A stretch of DNA of 64,000 nt from Lysinibacillus sp. G4S2 (GTDB lineage: Bacteria; Bacillota; Bacilli; Bacillales_A; Planococcaceae): positions 2,918,001-2,982,000 of the forward strand of contig NZ_JAUCFJ010000002.1 of NCBI RefSeq assembly GCF_030348505.1. Direction: 5' to 3'. The translations under genes were made by a program, and so were the position numbers. Shown one piece after another: positions 1 through 7,622 of the stretch (position 1 is the first letter of the stretch; each line of letters begins with the position of its first letter). The notes under the pieces were generated by a model that saw only the letters and a list, made by a program, of their open reading frames with translations, searched no databases and had not been told where the DNA came from.

Positions 1-1
1 G

Positions 2-421
2 TACAGAAATAGCCGTTCCTACTTTATAGTGGCTTTTACAAATATTATCACTGTCTGTTTAGCCCAAATTTTTTACCATACACTACTTGGTGAATCAAAA
101 GATGAAGTAATTTTTCAATTTTTGATTTTCCCTTTACTTTTTGTGCTTATCAATATTTTTCTGTGGTTTAGCCAATTCAAACTAAAATTTTTTGAACACG
201 CATTATTCGCCTATCTAGCCTTCTTTGTTTCCGTCATTGTTACTTCCTTACTGGTATTAGTAATCATAGGGCCTTCTCAAGAACTACCTCCGGGCGAAAT
301 CGTATTAGGGGCAGATTTGATATTGATTCTTGCCATCTCAACAATACAGTATATAATTTTACTGTTTTTAAATCTCATTTGTTATATAGGTTACCGAATC
401 TTTGGTACTCGAAAAAAATAA
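2..421 (+). CDS. Small multi-spanning membrane protein, 5' end probably outside the window
   Basis: The product is not recognised. The reading frame is open to the left edge of the window, and the first possible start in it (GTG at 29) has no ribosome binding site, so the gene is probably cut off. The visible part has about four hydrophobic segments (roughly residues 3-20, 30-50, 58-82 and 98-122 counted from the GTG) separated by short polar loops, and it ends in a basic tail (GTRKK), so it is an integral membrane protein. No enzymatic motif is visible. Confidence 0.5.
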   Translation, partial: YRNSRSYFIVAFTNIITVCLAQIFYHTLLGESKDEVIFQFLIFPLLFVLINIFLWFSQFKLKFFEHALFAYLAFFVSVIVTSLLVLVIIGPSQELPPGEIVLGADLILILAISTIQYIILLFLNLICYIGYRIFGTRKK

Positions 422-730
422 TAATAATTTCCAAAAAAGGATGATGGGAATCAGAAGTTTTCTTTAATATAGAAAGTAAATCTCTGATCCCCCTAATCCC
501 TTTCTATCAACAGCGAGTAATTTATCATCCCTCTTTAACGAGCTGTAATCTGTTATTTACTTCAATCCTGGTGTATTTAACTTACTCTAACGTTTTACTC
601 AATTTGTGCTTCCACCATTTCCACTTCCCATGTAATAAAATTTTTTTTATTCATATTGCCATCTCAGATACAAGTCGCTATTTTTAATTAGTTAAAAGAT
701 CTTTGTTTCACTTAAATTGCCCCACTAACA
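422..730. other. Intergenic stretch without a recognisable gene
   Basis: No supported reading frame is seen. A weak hairpin (GGGAATCAGA at 446 with TCTGATCCCC at 483) follows the first gene and may end its transcript. The rest is AT-rich and shows no further structure that I can support. Confidence 0.4.
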
Positions 731-760
731 CAAAAAGCAATTGCTCCAGAACAATCGCTT
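731..760 (-). terminator. Probable rho-independent terminator of the gene at 807-1100
   Basis: AAGCAATTG (735-743) pairs with CAATCGCTT (752-760), with one mismatch. On the minus strand a run of Ts follows, about 50 bases after the stop codon of the minus-strand membrane protein. Confidence 0.5.
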
Positions 761-806
761 CCTTTACTAAAATAAGAAGACAACTTAATTTTTCTTCCCA
801 ATAGTC

Positions 807-1100
807 TTATATAAACTGATGCGCTAACATAAAACCGATAGGAATAGTTAACCAAAGCAGAAAGTTGCTCAAGAAAATTTTAAAATAAGAGCTATCTGCT
901 AATTTATCTTTGGAAAAAAATCTCCACAGAAATAGCACCCCAATAACCCATATTGGTAAGATTAAAAAGAATTCTGGTGTTAAAGCATCAGCTTCACCTA
1001 GTGCCCCTTCTGCAAAAAACCAAGCAATAAATAATGCAATAAAACCACTAATTGTAACATTACCCATAACTAATATTGATTTCAATTTAAACCCCACCAT
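807..1100 (-). CDS. Small membrane protein, unknown function
   Basis: A 97-residue protein with three hydrophobic segments (about 10-30, 42-60 and 75-95), so an integral membrane protein with no soluble domain. I do not recognise the family. The start is uncertain: AAAAGGA directly touches the first ATG, which is too close for normal initiation, so the next codon (GTG) or the TTG at codon 6 could be the real start. A family A repeat element was inserted about 35 bases upstream (target duplication 1135-1142) and may have replaced or altered the promoter. Confidence 0.45.
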   Translation of the reverse strand: MVGFKLKSILVMGNVTISGFIALFIAWFFAEGALGEADALTPEFFLILPIWVIGVLFLWRFFSKDKLADSSYFKIFLSNFLLWLTIPIGFMLAHQFI

Positions 1101-1142
1101 TCCTTTTGATTCTTATGAAATACTTTATTCAGCAGGTTATTC

Positions 1143-1398
1143 CAGGCGTGTTGATTAGGAAAAAATAGGTTTATTATTGAGCGATAAAAGGATTTTTTGT
1201 TACCATTTTGCTAATATATTTCCATTTTAACTGATTGTAGCGTAGGGCTACTCGACTCCCGCGGGATAGCGAGACAGACGAGACCCTGCACGGAGCGGAG
1301 CGGAGGAAGCGGCTCGACGCTCGCCCGCAGGAAAGCGAGTAGCCCGTAGCGGAAATCAGCCTTTTAAAATGTATAAAAATGGTTAATCAACACACCTG
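1143..1398 (+). mobile_element. Non-coding mobile element, family A copy 1, with 8-bp target duplication
   Basis: The left end CAGGCGTGTTGATTA and the right end TAATCAACACACCTG are imperfect inverted repeats. GGTTATTC stands directly outside both ends (1135-1142 and 1399-1406), the signature of a transposition event. The 256-bp interior contains no reading frame. It has a GC-rich core in which GTAGCGTAGGGCTACTCG pairs with CGAGTAGCCCGTAGCG to form a long hairpin. Other copies lie at 3195, 5778, 21.7-22.0 kb and 44151. The element is too small to encode a transposase, so it is MITE-like and must be moved in trans. Confidence 0.8.
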
Positions 1399-1676
1399 GG
1401 TTATTCCTCATTAAACCCTAAAGATGATGTTAAGGTCATCGTCTCTTCCAAGGCTATTAACTTAATAACGTTACCTTAATTAATCATGTAAAAAAGAAAA
1501 ACAAGAGCAGAAAGGAATAAAAATCATTCAATTACATAAATCATCGGAAACATAATATTTTCATTTTCGTACCACCCTAACAATTATATTCTTTATAATA
1601 TTATAACGATAATTTTGTAAATTAGTTCCATTGATAAGTGTTGCAATTTTCAAAAAACTCATTATGAGGTGATGTT

Positions 1677-1883
1677 GTGGAGAATGATAAATTGGTCTGC
1701 AAGGCTTGTGGTTACGACTCTTTTGCAACTGGTCAACTTGGTCATAGTAGTTTTACTACAGAAGGAAATGTTAGGCCTATAGGATCTTTAATTGCCTCTG
1801 GTTCCCCACTTATTTTGTCATTTTGCAAAAATTGTGGAGAAGTGACTTCAATCAAAGTAGCTAAACCTGAAAAATTCAAATAA
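1677..1883 (+). CDS. Small zinc-ribbon protein
   Basis: A 68-residue protein with two CxxC pairs, CKAC near residues 8-11 and CKNC near residues 51-54, the layout of a zinc ribbon. The GTG start at 1677 is preceded by TGAGGTGAT at a spacing of about five bases. Small proteins of this kind are often annotated as nucleic-acid-binding zinc ribbons, but no partner or substrate can be read from the context. It is a single gene between a repeat element and a convergent lipoprotein gene. Confidence 0.6.
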   Translation: MENDKLVCKACGYDSFATGQLGHSSFTTEGNVRPIGSLIASGSPLILSFCKNCGEVTSIKVAKPEKFK

Positions 1884-1958
1884 TTCCTCGAAGTTAATTA
1901 GGGTCACTTTCAGCCGAGTGATCCTTTAATTGTTTCTTCCCTCATATTGTGCAGTAAA

Positions 1959-2360
1959 TCATTTTACTTCTTTATAAGACTCAAAAAGTTCAATTAATGC
2001 TGGAATGGCTTCTTCATTCAAAGAATACATATCATTCATATAAAATCTTCCTGTATTTGCACTTGCGTAATACCATATATCAATGATTTCTTTCGAGTTA
2101 TCACCGTACATCACTTCAAGCTTATATAAAGGACCTTCATCTGTATGAGGTTGTGATAATATAGTGGCATCTTGCATTGCATCTTCAAAAAGTTTTATTT
2201 GAGTGGCATTTTCAACTTCTTGTTTATCTAACTTAGCATTTGTTCCTTGTCCAATCACAATTATTTTTTGAATTTCATCTGCAAACTCAAAAGTTTTCAT
2301 CTCTTCATTATTACAACCGACAAGAAACAACAAAACGAATATTATAAACATTTTTTTCAT
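1959..2360 (-). CDS. Putative lipoprotein, unknown function
   Basis: The N-terminus is a short basic start (MKK), a hydrophobic stretch and the lipobox LVGC, so the mature protein is predicted to be lipid-anchored at Cys16 on the outer face of the membrane. The remaining ~115 residues are mixed alpha/beta and hydrophilic, with no recognised domain. The ribosome binding site is poor: GGGAGAG lies about 12 bases or more ahead of the ATG. Converges with the zinc-ribbon gene at 1677. Confidence 0.6.
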   Translation of the reverse strand: MKKMFIIFVLLFLVGCNNEEMKTFEFADEIQKIIVIGQGTNAKLDKQEVENATQIKLFEDAMQDATILSQPHTDEGPLYKLEVMYGDNSKEIIDIWYYASANTGRFYMNDMYSLNEEAIPALIELFESYKEVK

Positions 2361-2660
2361 TAGATCCCAGGTCTCTCCCTATTTGTTTTATAGATTAGAC
2401 TTATAATCTGGTAAAAAGTTACAAACTGCTGAAACTTTCATTTACTGCACATTTTCTTTCTATTGTTCAGTTACTACCCAGCCAGTTATGTAAATTTCTT
2501 ATCTATAGCCCAACTCACACTCATCTTCGTTACTACACTTCTGTTGAATATCTATCTCAGTTTACTTACCATTTGAATCACTAATTTTTCTACATGATTG
2601 CTTCGCATTAATAAATTTTTTCTTTTCATTTTTTTAAAGTGAAGCATATGATACAATAAT
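2361..2660. other. Intergenic stretch upstream of the gene at 2688
   Basis: No gene is seen. Near the right end there is a TACAAT hexamer at 2652 and a CATATGATA (2645-2653) that resembles a SigK-type -10 element. Neither has a convincing -35, so the promoter of the gene at 2688 is undecided between vegetative and sporulation types. Confidence 0.3.
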
Positions 2661-2687
2661 GGGCTTTTCCGGAAGGAGGGATGGAAA

Positions 2688-2954
2688 ATAAATAACAGTA
2701 GAAGTAATTCAAGTCAACCTAAGGATTCTCTTGAGATTTATGCTGCCAAATTGGCCTATGTCGGCACAGCTATTTCTACATTAGGAGATGGCATTCAAAC
2801 AATAGCTGCTGGTCTAGCATTAGATGCGTTAAGAAATTCCAATACCCAAAATTCTCAAAATGATACGGAACAATCCATGCAGAAAGATAATATGCAAAAA
2901 CAGATTGATTATCTTATTTACGAATTAAAGCAAATAAAAAAAATAATCAAATAA
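2688..2954 (+). CDS. Small hydrophobic/coiled-coil protein with apparent AUA start codon
   Basis: The frame carries coding-like sequence from 2688 (NNSRSNSSQPKDSLEIYAAK...), well upstream of the only TTG in frame (2751), which has no ribosome binding site. AAGGAGG (2673-2679) stands eight bases before an ATA codon at 2688, exactly where an ATG would be expected. The ATG at 2681 lies in another frame and reads only MENK before a stop. The product (~88 residues) has an N-terminal alanine/glycine-rich hydrophobic helix (AISTLGDGIQTIAAGLALDA) and a charged C-terminal heptad region. Similar small Bacillus proteins of unknown function exist from memory. Either AUA starts translation or the start codon has recently been lost. 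Confidence 0.55.
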   Translation: MNNSRSNSSQPKDSLEIYAAKLAYVGTAISTLGDGIQTIAAGLALDALRNSNTQNSQNDTEQSMQKDNMQKQIDYLIYELKQIKKIIK

Positions 2955-3034
2955 TGTACATACAATATTTCTAGAATTACTTGTATTATTTTCCGTTGCT
3001 AAAAAAATCTTTATTTTGTAAAAAAGGTTTTTGC

Positions 3035-3194
3035 TTGGAAAGCAGCTTAACTGACATACAAGACATAATTACAGATGCTCTAAATAGCATTAATGAAGCT
3101 TGATCAAGAATTAATTTAGGTGAGATGCAAAGTAATTATTTTTTAATGACTTACAATCAAAAATTGACAAACTACTAATTGAATTAAATAAAAT
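3035..3194 (+). pseudogene. Decayed small gene cut by repeat element
   Basis: A TTG with AAAAAAGG upstream opens a frame that reads LESSLTDIQDIITDALNSINEA, then a TGA, then SRINLGEMQSNYFLMTYNQ. A one-base shift gives KIDKLLIELNKIR, which resembles the C-terminus of the neighbouring gene (KQIDYLIYELKQIKK). One stop, one frameshift and the family A element at 3195 have destroyed it. It was probably a small coiled-coil protein related in design to its upstream neighbour. Confidence 0.5.
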
Positions 3195-3399
3195 TAGGTG
3201 TGTTGATTAACCATTTCTATACATTCGAAGAGCTGATTTCCGCTACTCGCTTTCGCGCAGAGAAAGGCTTCCTACAGGCGAGCGTCGAGTAGCCCTACGC
3301 TACAATCAGTTAAAATTGGAATATATTATCAAAATAACAACCAAAAAAACCCTTTTATCGCTCAATAATAAACCTATTTTTTCCTAATCAACACGCCTG
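3195..3399 (-). mobile_element. Non-coding mobile element, family A copy 2 (reverse orientation)
   Basis: The ends are TAGGTGTGTTGATTAACC and the complement of CAGGCGTGTTGATTAGG, matching copy 1 in reverse. The interior again holds the GCGAGTAGCCC/GGGCTACTCG core hairpin and the AATAGGTTTATTATTGAGCG arm. AAAATTA is present at both edges (3190-3196 and 3400-3406), compatible with a target duplication whose left border has lost a base or two. It interrupts the gene relic at 3035. Confidence 0.75.
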
Positions 3400-3429
3400 A
3401 AAATTAATATCTTTAGGAAAATCATTAAT

Positions 3430-3765
3430 TCATCTTCCTATAACAATCTCATCTCTCCCGCTCGATAAATGGATCTGAACTCTATCCTTCTCATAGATTG
3501 TTAAAGTACCTTCTCTAACTACCTTTTCCCAACCATTTACCCTTATGATCAGACTATAACTAAAAGGAATACCATTTAAATCAGAAGACTTTGACCACTC
3601 ATATACAGAGATATCCTCATTTTCCTGTATTAGTTTGGCGCTTCTAGGAATAGGGAAATCACTATATTTTCCCGATAACTCGTATTTAGAAGTAGCTACA
3701 AAATAATAGCTAATTCCTAAGAAAATTAATAAAACAACAGTGAGAATTATTTTTTGATATTTCAT
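3430..3765 (-). CDS. Membrane-anchored small extracytoplasmic protein
   Basis: A 111-residue protein with one N-terminal hydrophobic helix (about residues 6-25, no lipobox and no clear cleavage site) followed by ~85 residues rich in beta-strand patterns, ending in ...RDEIVIGR. It is probably anchored in the membrane with the C-terminal domain outside. GGGGAGG precedes the ATG by six or seven bases. The family is not recognised. The left flank is a family A element only 30 bases past its stop. Confidence 0.55.
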   Translation of the reverse strand: MKYQKIILTVVLLIFLGISYYFVATSKYELSGKYSDFPIPRSAKLIQENEDISVYEWSKSSDLNGIPFSYSLIIRVNGWEKVVREGTLTIYEKDRVQIHLSSGRDEIVIGR

Positions 3766-3818
3766 TTAAAACCTCCCCGTAAATGGTCGATTAAATAAAA
3801 GAGCAAAAACCAAATCGA

Positions 3819-3850
3819 AGCTGTAGCGTGTGACGACGCTGCGGCTTTTT
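3819..3850 (+). terminator. Intrinsic-terminator hairpin, orphan on the plus strand
   Basis: AGCTGTAGCG pairs with CGCTGCGGCT (two G-U pairs), followed by TTTTT. No plus-strand gene lies just upstream, so it may end antisense transcription or a small RNA. A near-identical hairpin is at 16811, with related ones at 22808 and 44074. Confidence 0.55.
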
Positions 3851-3948
3851 ATATCCCAACACTTATACCATTATCAAACAAAAAGGAATTATTTGGGTTA
3901 TTTGTGTTATAATTAAATAAATTTACACACTCAAAGGAGGTTTAACAA

Positions 3949-4146
3949 ATGCGAGAAAATAAAAGATTCGCCTTAATTGCTTCATTGTTTGCATTAATTG
4001 GTTTACCTATTATTTTTCTAACAGTATCCTTGTACACAGGAGAATGGCGTTTTTTTATAGTTAGTATTGCACCTTCATTAACTGCTGGTTTAACAGGACT
4101 AATTCTTACAATGCAGAAAGTCAGTAAAAATAAACGAATGGCTTAA
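3949..4146 (+). CDS. Small two-helix membrane protein
   Basis: A 65-residue protein consisting of two transmembrane helices (about 8-30 and 36-55) with positively charged ends (MRENKR and KNKRM). The ribosome binding site AAAGGAGG is perfect, eight bases before the ATG. An extended -10 promoter (TGTTATAAT ending at 3913) lies about 35 bases upstream of the start; no good -35 is visible. Function unknown. Confidence 0.6.
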   Translation: MRENKRFALIASLFALIGLPIIFLTVSLYTGEWRFFIVSIAPSLTAGLTGLILTMQKVSKNKRMA

Positions 4147-4284
4147 GGTTTTTTATACTGACCTAAGCGCTCGCGGAAAAGCCCTTAAAAAAGACATTAT
4201 TGCTATAATTATACAAAGTTTCTTGCACGAAAAATATACTACATTTGTAATTTCCCTTCAAAAATTCACTTCCCCACTTTCCGC

Positions 4285-4323
4285 AAATAAAAGAAAGTAA
4301 AGCTCTACTTTCTTTTATTTTTT
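4285..4323. terminator. Bidirectional-type terminator hairpin
   Basis: A 15-bp perfect inverted repeat, AAATAAAAGAAAGTA (4285-4299) with TACTTTCTTTTATTT (4306-4320), T-rich on the plus side. It overlaps the stop codon of the minus-strand gene at 4305. Confidence 0.55.
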
Positions 4324-4556
4324 CCATATTTCTCGTTACCACGTTTAAAATTACCTGTAATCTTAGCTAACAATAACTGTACTGCTATTATATTATCTTC
4401 AACTTCTTCAATCCTTGCGATAAGACGCTCAGCCTCCTTATCTTTTACAATTTTAATTTGTTTACCTTCGTAATGTATTACAACTGTTCCTTTTTTCGTT
4501 ATTTGATAAGCAAATGGTTCTTCGCTTAATCTGTTTCGTTTATCTATTTCGCTCAC
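4305..4556 (-). CDS. Small basic hypothetical protein
   Basis: The frame is open further upstream, but the best start is the GTG at 4556, preceded by AGGGAGAT at a spacing of about five bases, giving an 83-residue protein (VSEIDKRNRLSEEP...). It is charged, with a central beta-like segment (YQITKKGTVVIHYEGKQIKI), a long amphipathic helix and a very basic C-terminus. No signal peptide or membrane segment is seen and I do not recognise the family. Confidence 0.45.
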   Translation of the reverse strand: MSEIDKRNRLSEEPFAYQITKKGTVVIHYEGKQIKIVKDKEAERLIARIEEVEDNIIAVQLLLAKITGNFKRGNEKYGKNKRK

Positions 4557-4798
4557 TGCACATCTCCCTAATTCTTTTAGTTTCCACATTATATTCAAAA
4601 AAATCTGTTGGTTCACTTGTTTTCTGTTTTAACACCGTAAAAGGCTAACTGTTACGGTAAATTCCCACGCCTATTTGCCTAGCTTATAAACACGAAATTT
4701 CATATTAAATTGGATGCTATTCGACATAGTGTTCTAGCCTTTAGCAAAGTAATGTGACCCATTCTCTATTTAAGATAGAAACCCTGCCCCGTTAGCTG

Positions 4799-4853
4799 CA
4801 AAAAAAAAGAGCTGAACACACAGTCTAACTGAAATGTTTCTCTTTGTTCAGCT
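4799..4853 (-). terminator. Terminator of the alpha/beta hydrolase gene
   Basis: AGCTGAACA (4810-4818) and TGTTCAGCT (4845-4853) form the stem. On the minus strand it is followed by a long T-run (plus-strand A-run from about 4799), 15 bases after the stop codon at 4868. Confidence 0.65.
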
Positions 4854-4867
4854 GTGTACTTAATTGG

Positions 4868-5728
4868 TTACTCCTTAAGAAATTCAACGATCATTTTCAT
4901 TTCACGCTCTGGCATCATATGCATGTGTCCGCACCCCTTTAACATATGAACTGTGTTATTTGGTATGATTCTTTTTGCTCTTGGTAATACTTTTCTCGCT
5001 GGAAATAAACAATCGTTTTCTCCTGCCATAATAAGTGTCGGTGCTTTACACTGTTGCATTAATTTCTCATTCACATTGGATGGCATCCCTACTTTTGTTT
5101 TTACATGATCAAAACTATCTTTCACCATATCCAAAGTATCTTTATCAAGAAATTCTTCTTTAATAGCCATAAATAAAGCGGTTTCTTTTATATATTTTTC
5201 CATCTTTGTTAGTTTATATTTGAGTAGTGGTATCAGCATTTTAAGAGTACTGATTGGAAAGGCATTATTAATACCTGATGGCACAATTAATACGGATTTT
5301 TCTACTTTTTCCGGTGCGATACACATCAGTTTTGCCAAAACGCCGCCTCCAAACGAAACCCCAAAACAAGCTATTTTATCAAATCCAAGCCCTTTAATAA
5401 CTTCACTTGCCCACTTTCCATAATCATAATTTCTAGGAGAAAGACTCACTTCTTCGCTTTTTCCAGGGTGGCCAATAATATCAACCGCATAAACGTGAAA
5501 ATCCTTAAGCAGGAATCTATACATTAGTAAATTATAGGCAGTCGTACTATTACCGCCATGAAATACTAGCAATGGTTCACCCAATAGATTGCCAGTTTCA
5601 ATGATATGTGTTCTTCCAAAACGTGTATGAACGTAAACATCCTTAAATAAATAATCCAATTTATTCAATTGAGCATCATAAAGCTTTAATGACATTTCTC
5701 TTCCCGATTGTGTTTTGTATATACTCAT
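4868..5728 (-). CDS. Alpha/beta-fold hydrolase (esterase/lysophospholipase-like)
   Basis: A cytoplasmic serine hydrolase of the alpha/beta fold. The oxyanion-hole motif is FHGG, the nucleophile elbow is GVSFGGG (Ser), the acid is the Asp in GENDCLFP and the histidine lies in GCGHMHM, so the triad is complete. The start at 5728 (MSIYKTQSGREMS) is chosen because GGAGGGAGAGGA precedes it; the frame continues further upstream only because a family A repeat element (5778-5892) is open in that frame. The substrate cannot be told. The element sits ~50 bases upstream and may supply or disrupt the promoter. Confidence 0.75.
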   Translation of the reverse strand: MSIYKTQSGREMSLKLYDAQLNKLDYLFKDVYVHTRFGRTHIIETGNLLGEPLLVFHGGNSTTAYNLLMYRFLLKDFHVYAVDIIGHPGKSEEVSLSPRNYDYGKWASEVIKGLGFDKIACFGVSFGGGVLAKLMCIAPEKVEKSVLIVPSGINNAFPISTLKMLIPLLKYKLTKMEKYIKETALFMAIKEEFLDKDTLDMVKDSFDHVKTKVGMPSNVNEKLMQQCKAPTLIMAGENDCLFPARKVLPRAKRIIPNNTVHMLKGCGHMHMMPEREMKMIVEFLKE

Positions 5729-5777
5729 ATCGGTCCTCTCCCTCCTAATTTGAAAGTATGGCAGCTTTAAAAGATTT

Positions 5778-5892
5778 GGGGAAAATAGGTTTATTATTGA
5801 GCGGTAAAAGGATTTTTCCGTTACCATTTTTCCTATATATTCCTATTTTAACTGATTTCCGAATGTATAAAAATGGTTAATCGACAAACCTG
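5778..5892 (+). mobile_element. Family A element copy 3, internally deleted
   Basis: It starts inside the left arm (GGAAAATAGGTTTATTATTGAGCG) and ends with TTAATCGACAAACCTG, a slightly mutated right end. The GC-rich hairpin core of copy 1 is missing, as if removed by a precise internal deletion. The terminal CAGGCGTGTTGATTA of the left end is also lost. Confidence 0.65.
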
Positions 5893-5904
5893 ATTTTATT
5901 CCGT

Positions 5905-5960
5905 TATGTGGTTGATTTCCGTTGCGACTGAACGCTTTGTTATTTTTTGTGCGGCAGCGT
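5905..5960. repeat. Truncated family B element fragment
   Basis: TATGTGGTTGATTTCCGTTG followed by CGACTGAACGCTTTGTT matches the left arm of family B copies at 21381, 47517 and 50783. No right end is present. Confidence 0.5.
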
Positions 5961-6040
5961 CACGTTATTTTTTTGAAATTATAGCTTTTGGATAGTTCCA
6001 ATCTCCTAAATAACATCTTTAACAGTTTCATATCTGCATT

Positions 6041-6233
6041 TTAATAAGGTATGGAATCTGTATTTTCTTCATAAGCCTTTATCGCTTGCTCAGCATATAC
6101 ATCTATTCTTTTAAAATCGTTTGTATGTTTATGAAAAATAACTGAACGATCTGTTAATATGATTGTTCTTCCCCCATAACAATCATATCCTTCAAACCAA
6201 ATGCTGTAACCACAATCATTTATCCATCCACTT
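6041..6233 (-). pseudogene. C-terminal half of a gene split by the IS3 element
   Basis: On the minus strand this reads SGWINDCGYSIWFEGYDC, then YGGRTIILTDRSVIFHKHTN and on to DSIPY and a stop at 6041. It lacks a start and stops abruptly at the IS3 border. The N-terminal half lies on the other side of the element (7623-7820). Joined without the element, the two halves fit once one G is removed from a GGGGG run, so the gene carried a frameshift as well as the insertion. The family is not named, but the aromatic-rich WFEGYDCYGGRTIILTD segment is typical of conserved coding sequence. Confidence 0.65.
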
Positions 6234-6316
6234 TGATGTTAGTCTAAATAATGGACACAGAGAATTGGGAGTTTATAAAGTATAATAATCTTAACAATTT
6301 ACTAGGAGTGTCTAAG

Positions 6317-6607
6317 ATGACAAAACGAAAAAGTTATGACAAAGAATTTAAATTAGAGGCAGTACAATTAGTTGAAAGTGGCAAGAGAGTTGCTGAGGTT
6401 GCACGTGAGCTGGATCTTGCAGAACAGACATTACACAATTGGGTAAAGAAATTTAGTAAAGATGGCGAAGTTGCATTTGTTGGTAGTGGGAATTTAAAGC
6501 CTGAGGATAAGGAAAATAAAGAATTAGAAAAAAGAATACGTGACCTAGAAGAGGAAAATGCCATCTTAAAAAAGGCTATGGGCATCTTTGCGAAAGACCG
6601 GAAGTAA
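6317..6607 (+). CDS. IS3-family transposase OrfA (DNA-binding subunit)
   Basis: A 96-residue protein starting at ATG 6317 behind AGGAG. Residues 1-55 form the helix-turn-helix that recognises the terminal repeats (RKSYDKEFKLEAV...EQTLHNWVKKF), and the C-terminal part is a leucine-zipper-like coiled coil (ELEKRIRDLEEENAILKKAM) used for dimerisation. The heptamer A AAA AAG (6568-6574), in the phase required for -1 slippage, lies near the 3' end, so ribosomes can shift into orfB and make the OrfAB transposase. Confidence 0.9.
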   Translation: MTKRKSYDKEFKLEAVQLVESGKRVAEVARELDLAEQTLHNWVKKFSKDGEVAFVGSGNLKPEDKENKELEKRIRDLEEENAILKKAMGIFAKDRK

Positions 6608-7488
6608 TTTACAACTTTATTCAACAGCACCGACACGAATTCCGTGTGGCAAAGATGTGCGAAGTATTAGGTGTTTCAAGAAGTGGTTACTACGAGTGGC
6701 TGAACCGACCAAAGAGTAATCAAAAAGAACGGAAAGAAAAGTTAACCAGCCAAATAAAACGAGTGTATTTGGACTCAAGAAGAAATTATGGTAGTCCGAA
6801 AATTACAAAACAATTGAATTCAGAAGGAGTCTCTGTATCGCAAAAAACAGTATCGCGAATTATGAAAGAAGAAGGCATTCGCTCAAAAACAGTGAAACAA
6901 TACAAAGCGACGACGAATTCAAAACATAATCTACCAGTATATCCAAATCTATTAGACCAACAATTTAAAGTAGAACGCCCTGGACAAGCGTGGGTAGCTG
7001 ACATTACGTATATATGGACCAGTGAAGGTTGGCTCTATCTAGCAACGATTATGGAGTTGTTTTCAAGACGAATCATCGGTTGGGCAATGGATGAGAGAAT
7101 GACAAAGGAATTAGTGATCCTCGCCTTAAAACGAGCAATCAGAACTCAGACTCCAACGCCTGGGCTCATTCATCATTCAGATCGTGGGAGCCAGTATGCG
7201 TCGAAGGAATACCAACAAGTGTTACGAACTAACAGAATGATTACAAGTATGAGTAGAAAAGGAAACTGTTACGATAATGCATGTATCGAGTCATTTCATA
7301 GCGTCATCAAAAGAGAGTTAGTTTTTCATGAAAAGTATAAAACGAGAGATCAGGCCAAGAAAAGTATCATTGAATACATCGTTAGTTTTTATAACTACAA
7401 GCGTATCCATTCTTTTACAAATTATATGTCGCCCATTGCATACGAAAAGCAATATTTCAAAACTTCACAAAAAACTAAGGTCATATAA
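6574..7488 (+). CDS. IS3-family transposase OrfB (DDE catalytic subunit, read by -1 frameshift)
   Basis: The frame is entered from orfA at the A AAA AAG site and is conserved well upstream of the first internal start (GTG 6646): RPEVIYNFIQQHRHEFR precedes VAKMCEVLGVSRSGYYEWL. The N-terminal HTH_21-type region is followed by an rve integrase core with DDE residues in WVADITY, HHSDRGSQY and ACIESFHS. The C-terminus (YNYKRIHSFTNYMSPIAYE) is the usual end for the family. No frameshift or stop is seen, so the enzyme is predicted to be complete. Confidence 0.9.
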   Translation, partial: GYGHLCERPEVIYNFIQQHRHEFRVAKMCEVLGVSRSGYYEWLNRPKSNQKERKEKLTSQIKRVYLDSRRNYGSPKITKQLNSEGVSVSQKTVSRIMKEEGIRSKTVKQYKATTNSKHNLPVYPNLLDQQFKVERPGQAWVADITYIWTSEGWLYLATIMELFSRRIIGWAMDERMTKELVILALKRAIRTQTPTPGLIHHSDRGSQYASKEYQQVLRTNRMITSMSRKGNCYDNACIESFHSVIKRELVFHEKYKTRDQAKKSIIEYIVSFYNYKRIHSFTNYMSPIAYEKQYFKTSQKTKVI

Positions 7489-7502
7489 TTAAACCCTTTT
7501 AA

Positions 7503-7548
7503 CCTCACAAATAATTTAAGGGTTACGCCCCTTAAATTATTTGTGAGG
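7503..7548. terminator. Perfect 20-bp hairpin inside the right end of the IS3 element
   Basis: CCTCACAAATAATTTAAGGG (7503-7522) pairs perfectly with its complement at 7529-7548 around a six-base loop. It stands just after orfB and probably ends its transcript, although no long T-run follows. Confidence 0.55.
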
Positions 7549-7622
7549 CGAGCAAGCGATAGCGCGCTTAGATTTAAAGCAAAATCTCAATTTTCCCTGT
7601 CCATTTTCTTGACATAGTATCA

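Larger units (their letters stand above)
6234..7622 (+). mobile_element. Intact IS3-family (IS150-type) insertion sequence
   Basis: The left end (TGATGTTAGTC...AATGGACA) and the inverted right end (TGATACTATGTC...AATGGACA) match at their tips and share TGGACA. CTT stands outside both ends (6231-6233 and 7623-7625), compatible with a 3-bp target duplication. The element is 1389 bp, normal for IS3, and carries orfA and orfB in the usual -1 frameshift arrangement with all catalytic residues, so it may still be active. Confidence 0.85.

Noticed and set aside
910-1158. Plus-strand open frame of 82 codons
   Set aside because: It is antisense to the membrane-protein gene at 807-1100, runs into the family A element and has no ribosome binding site.
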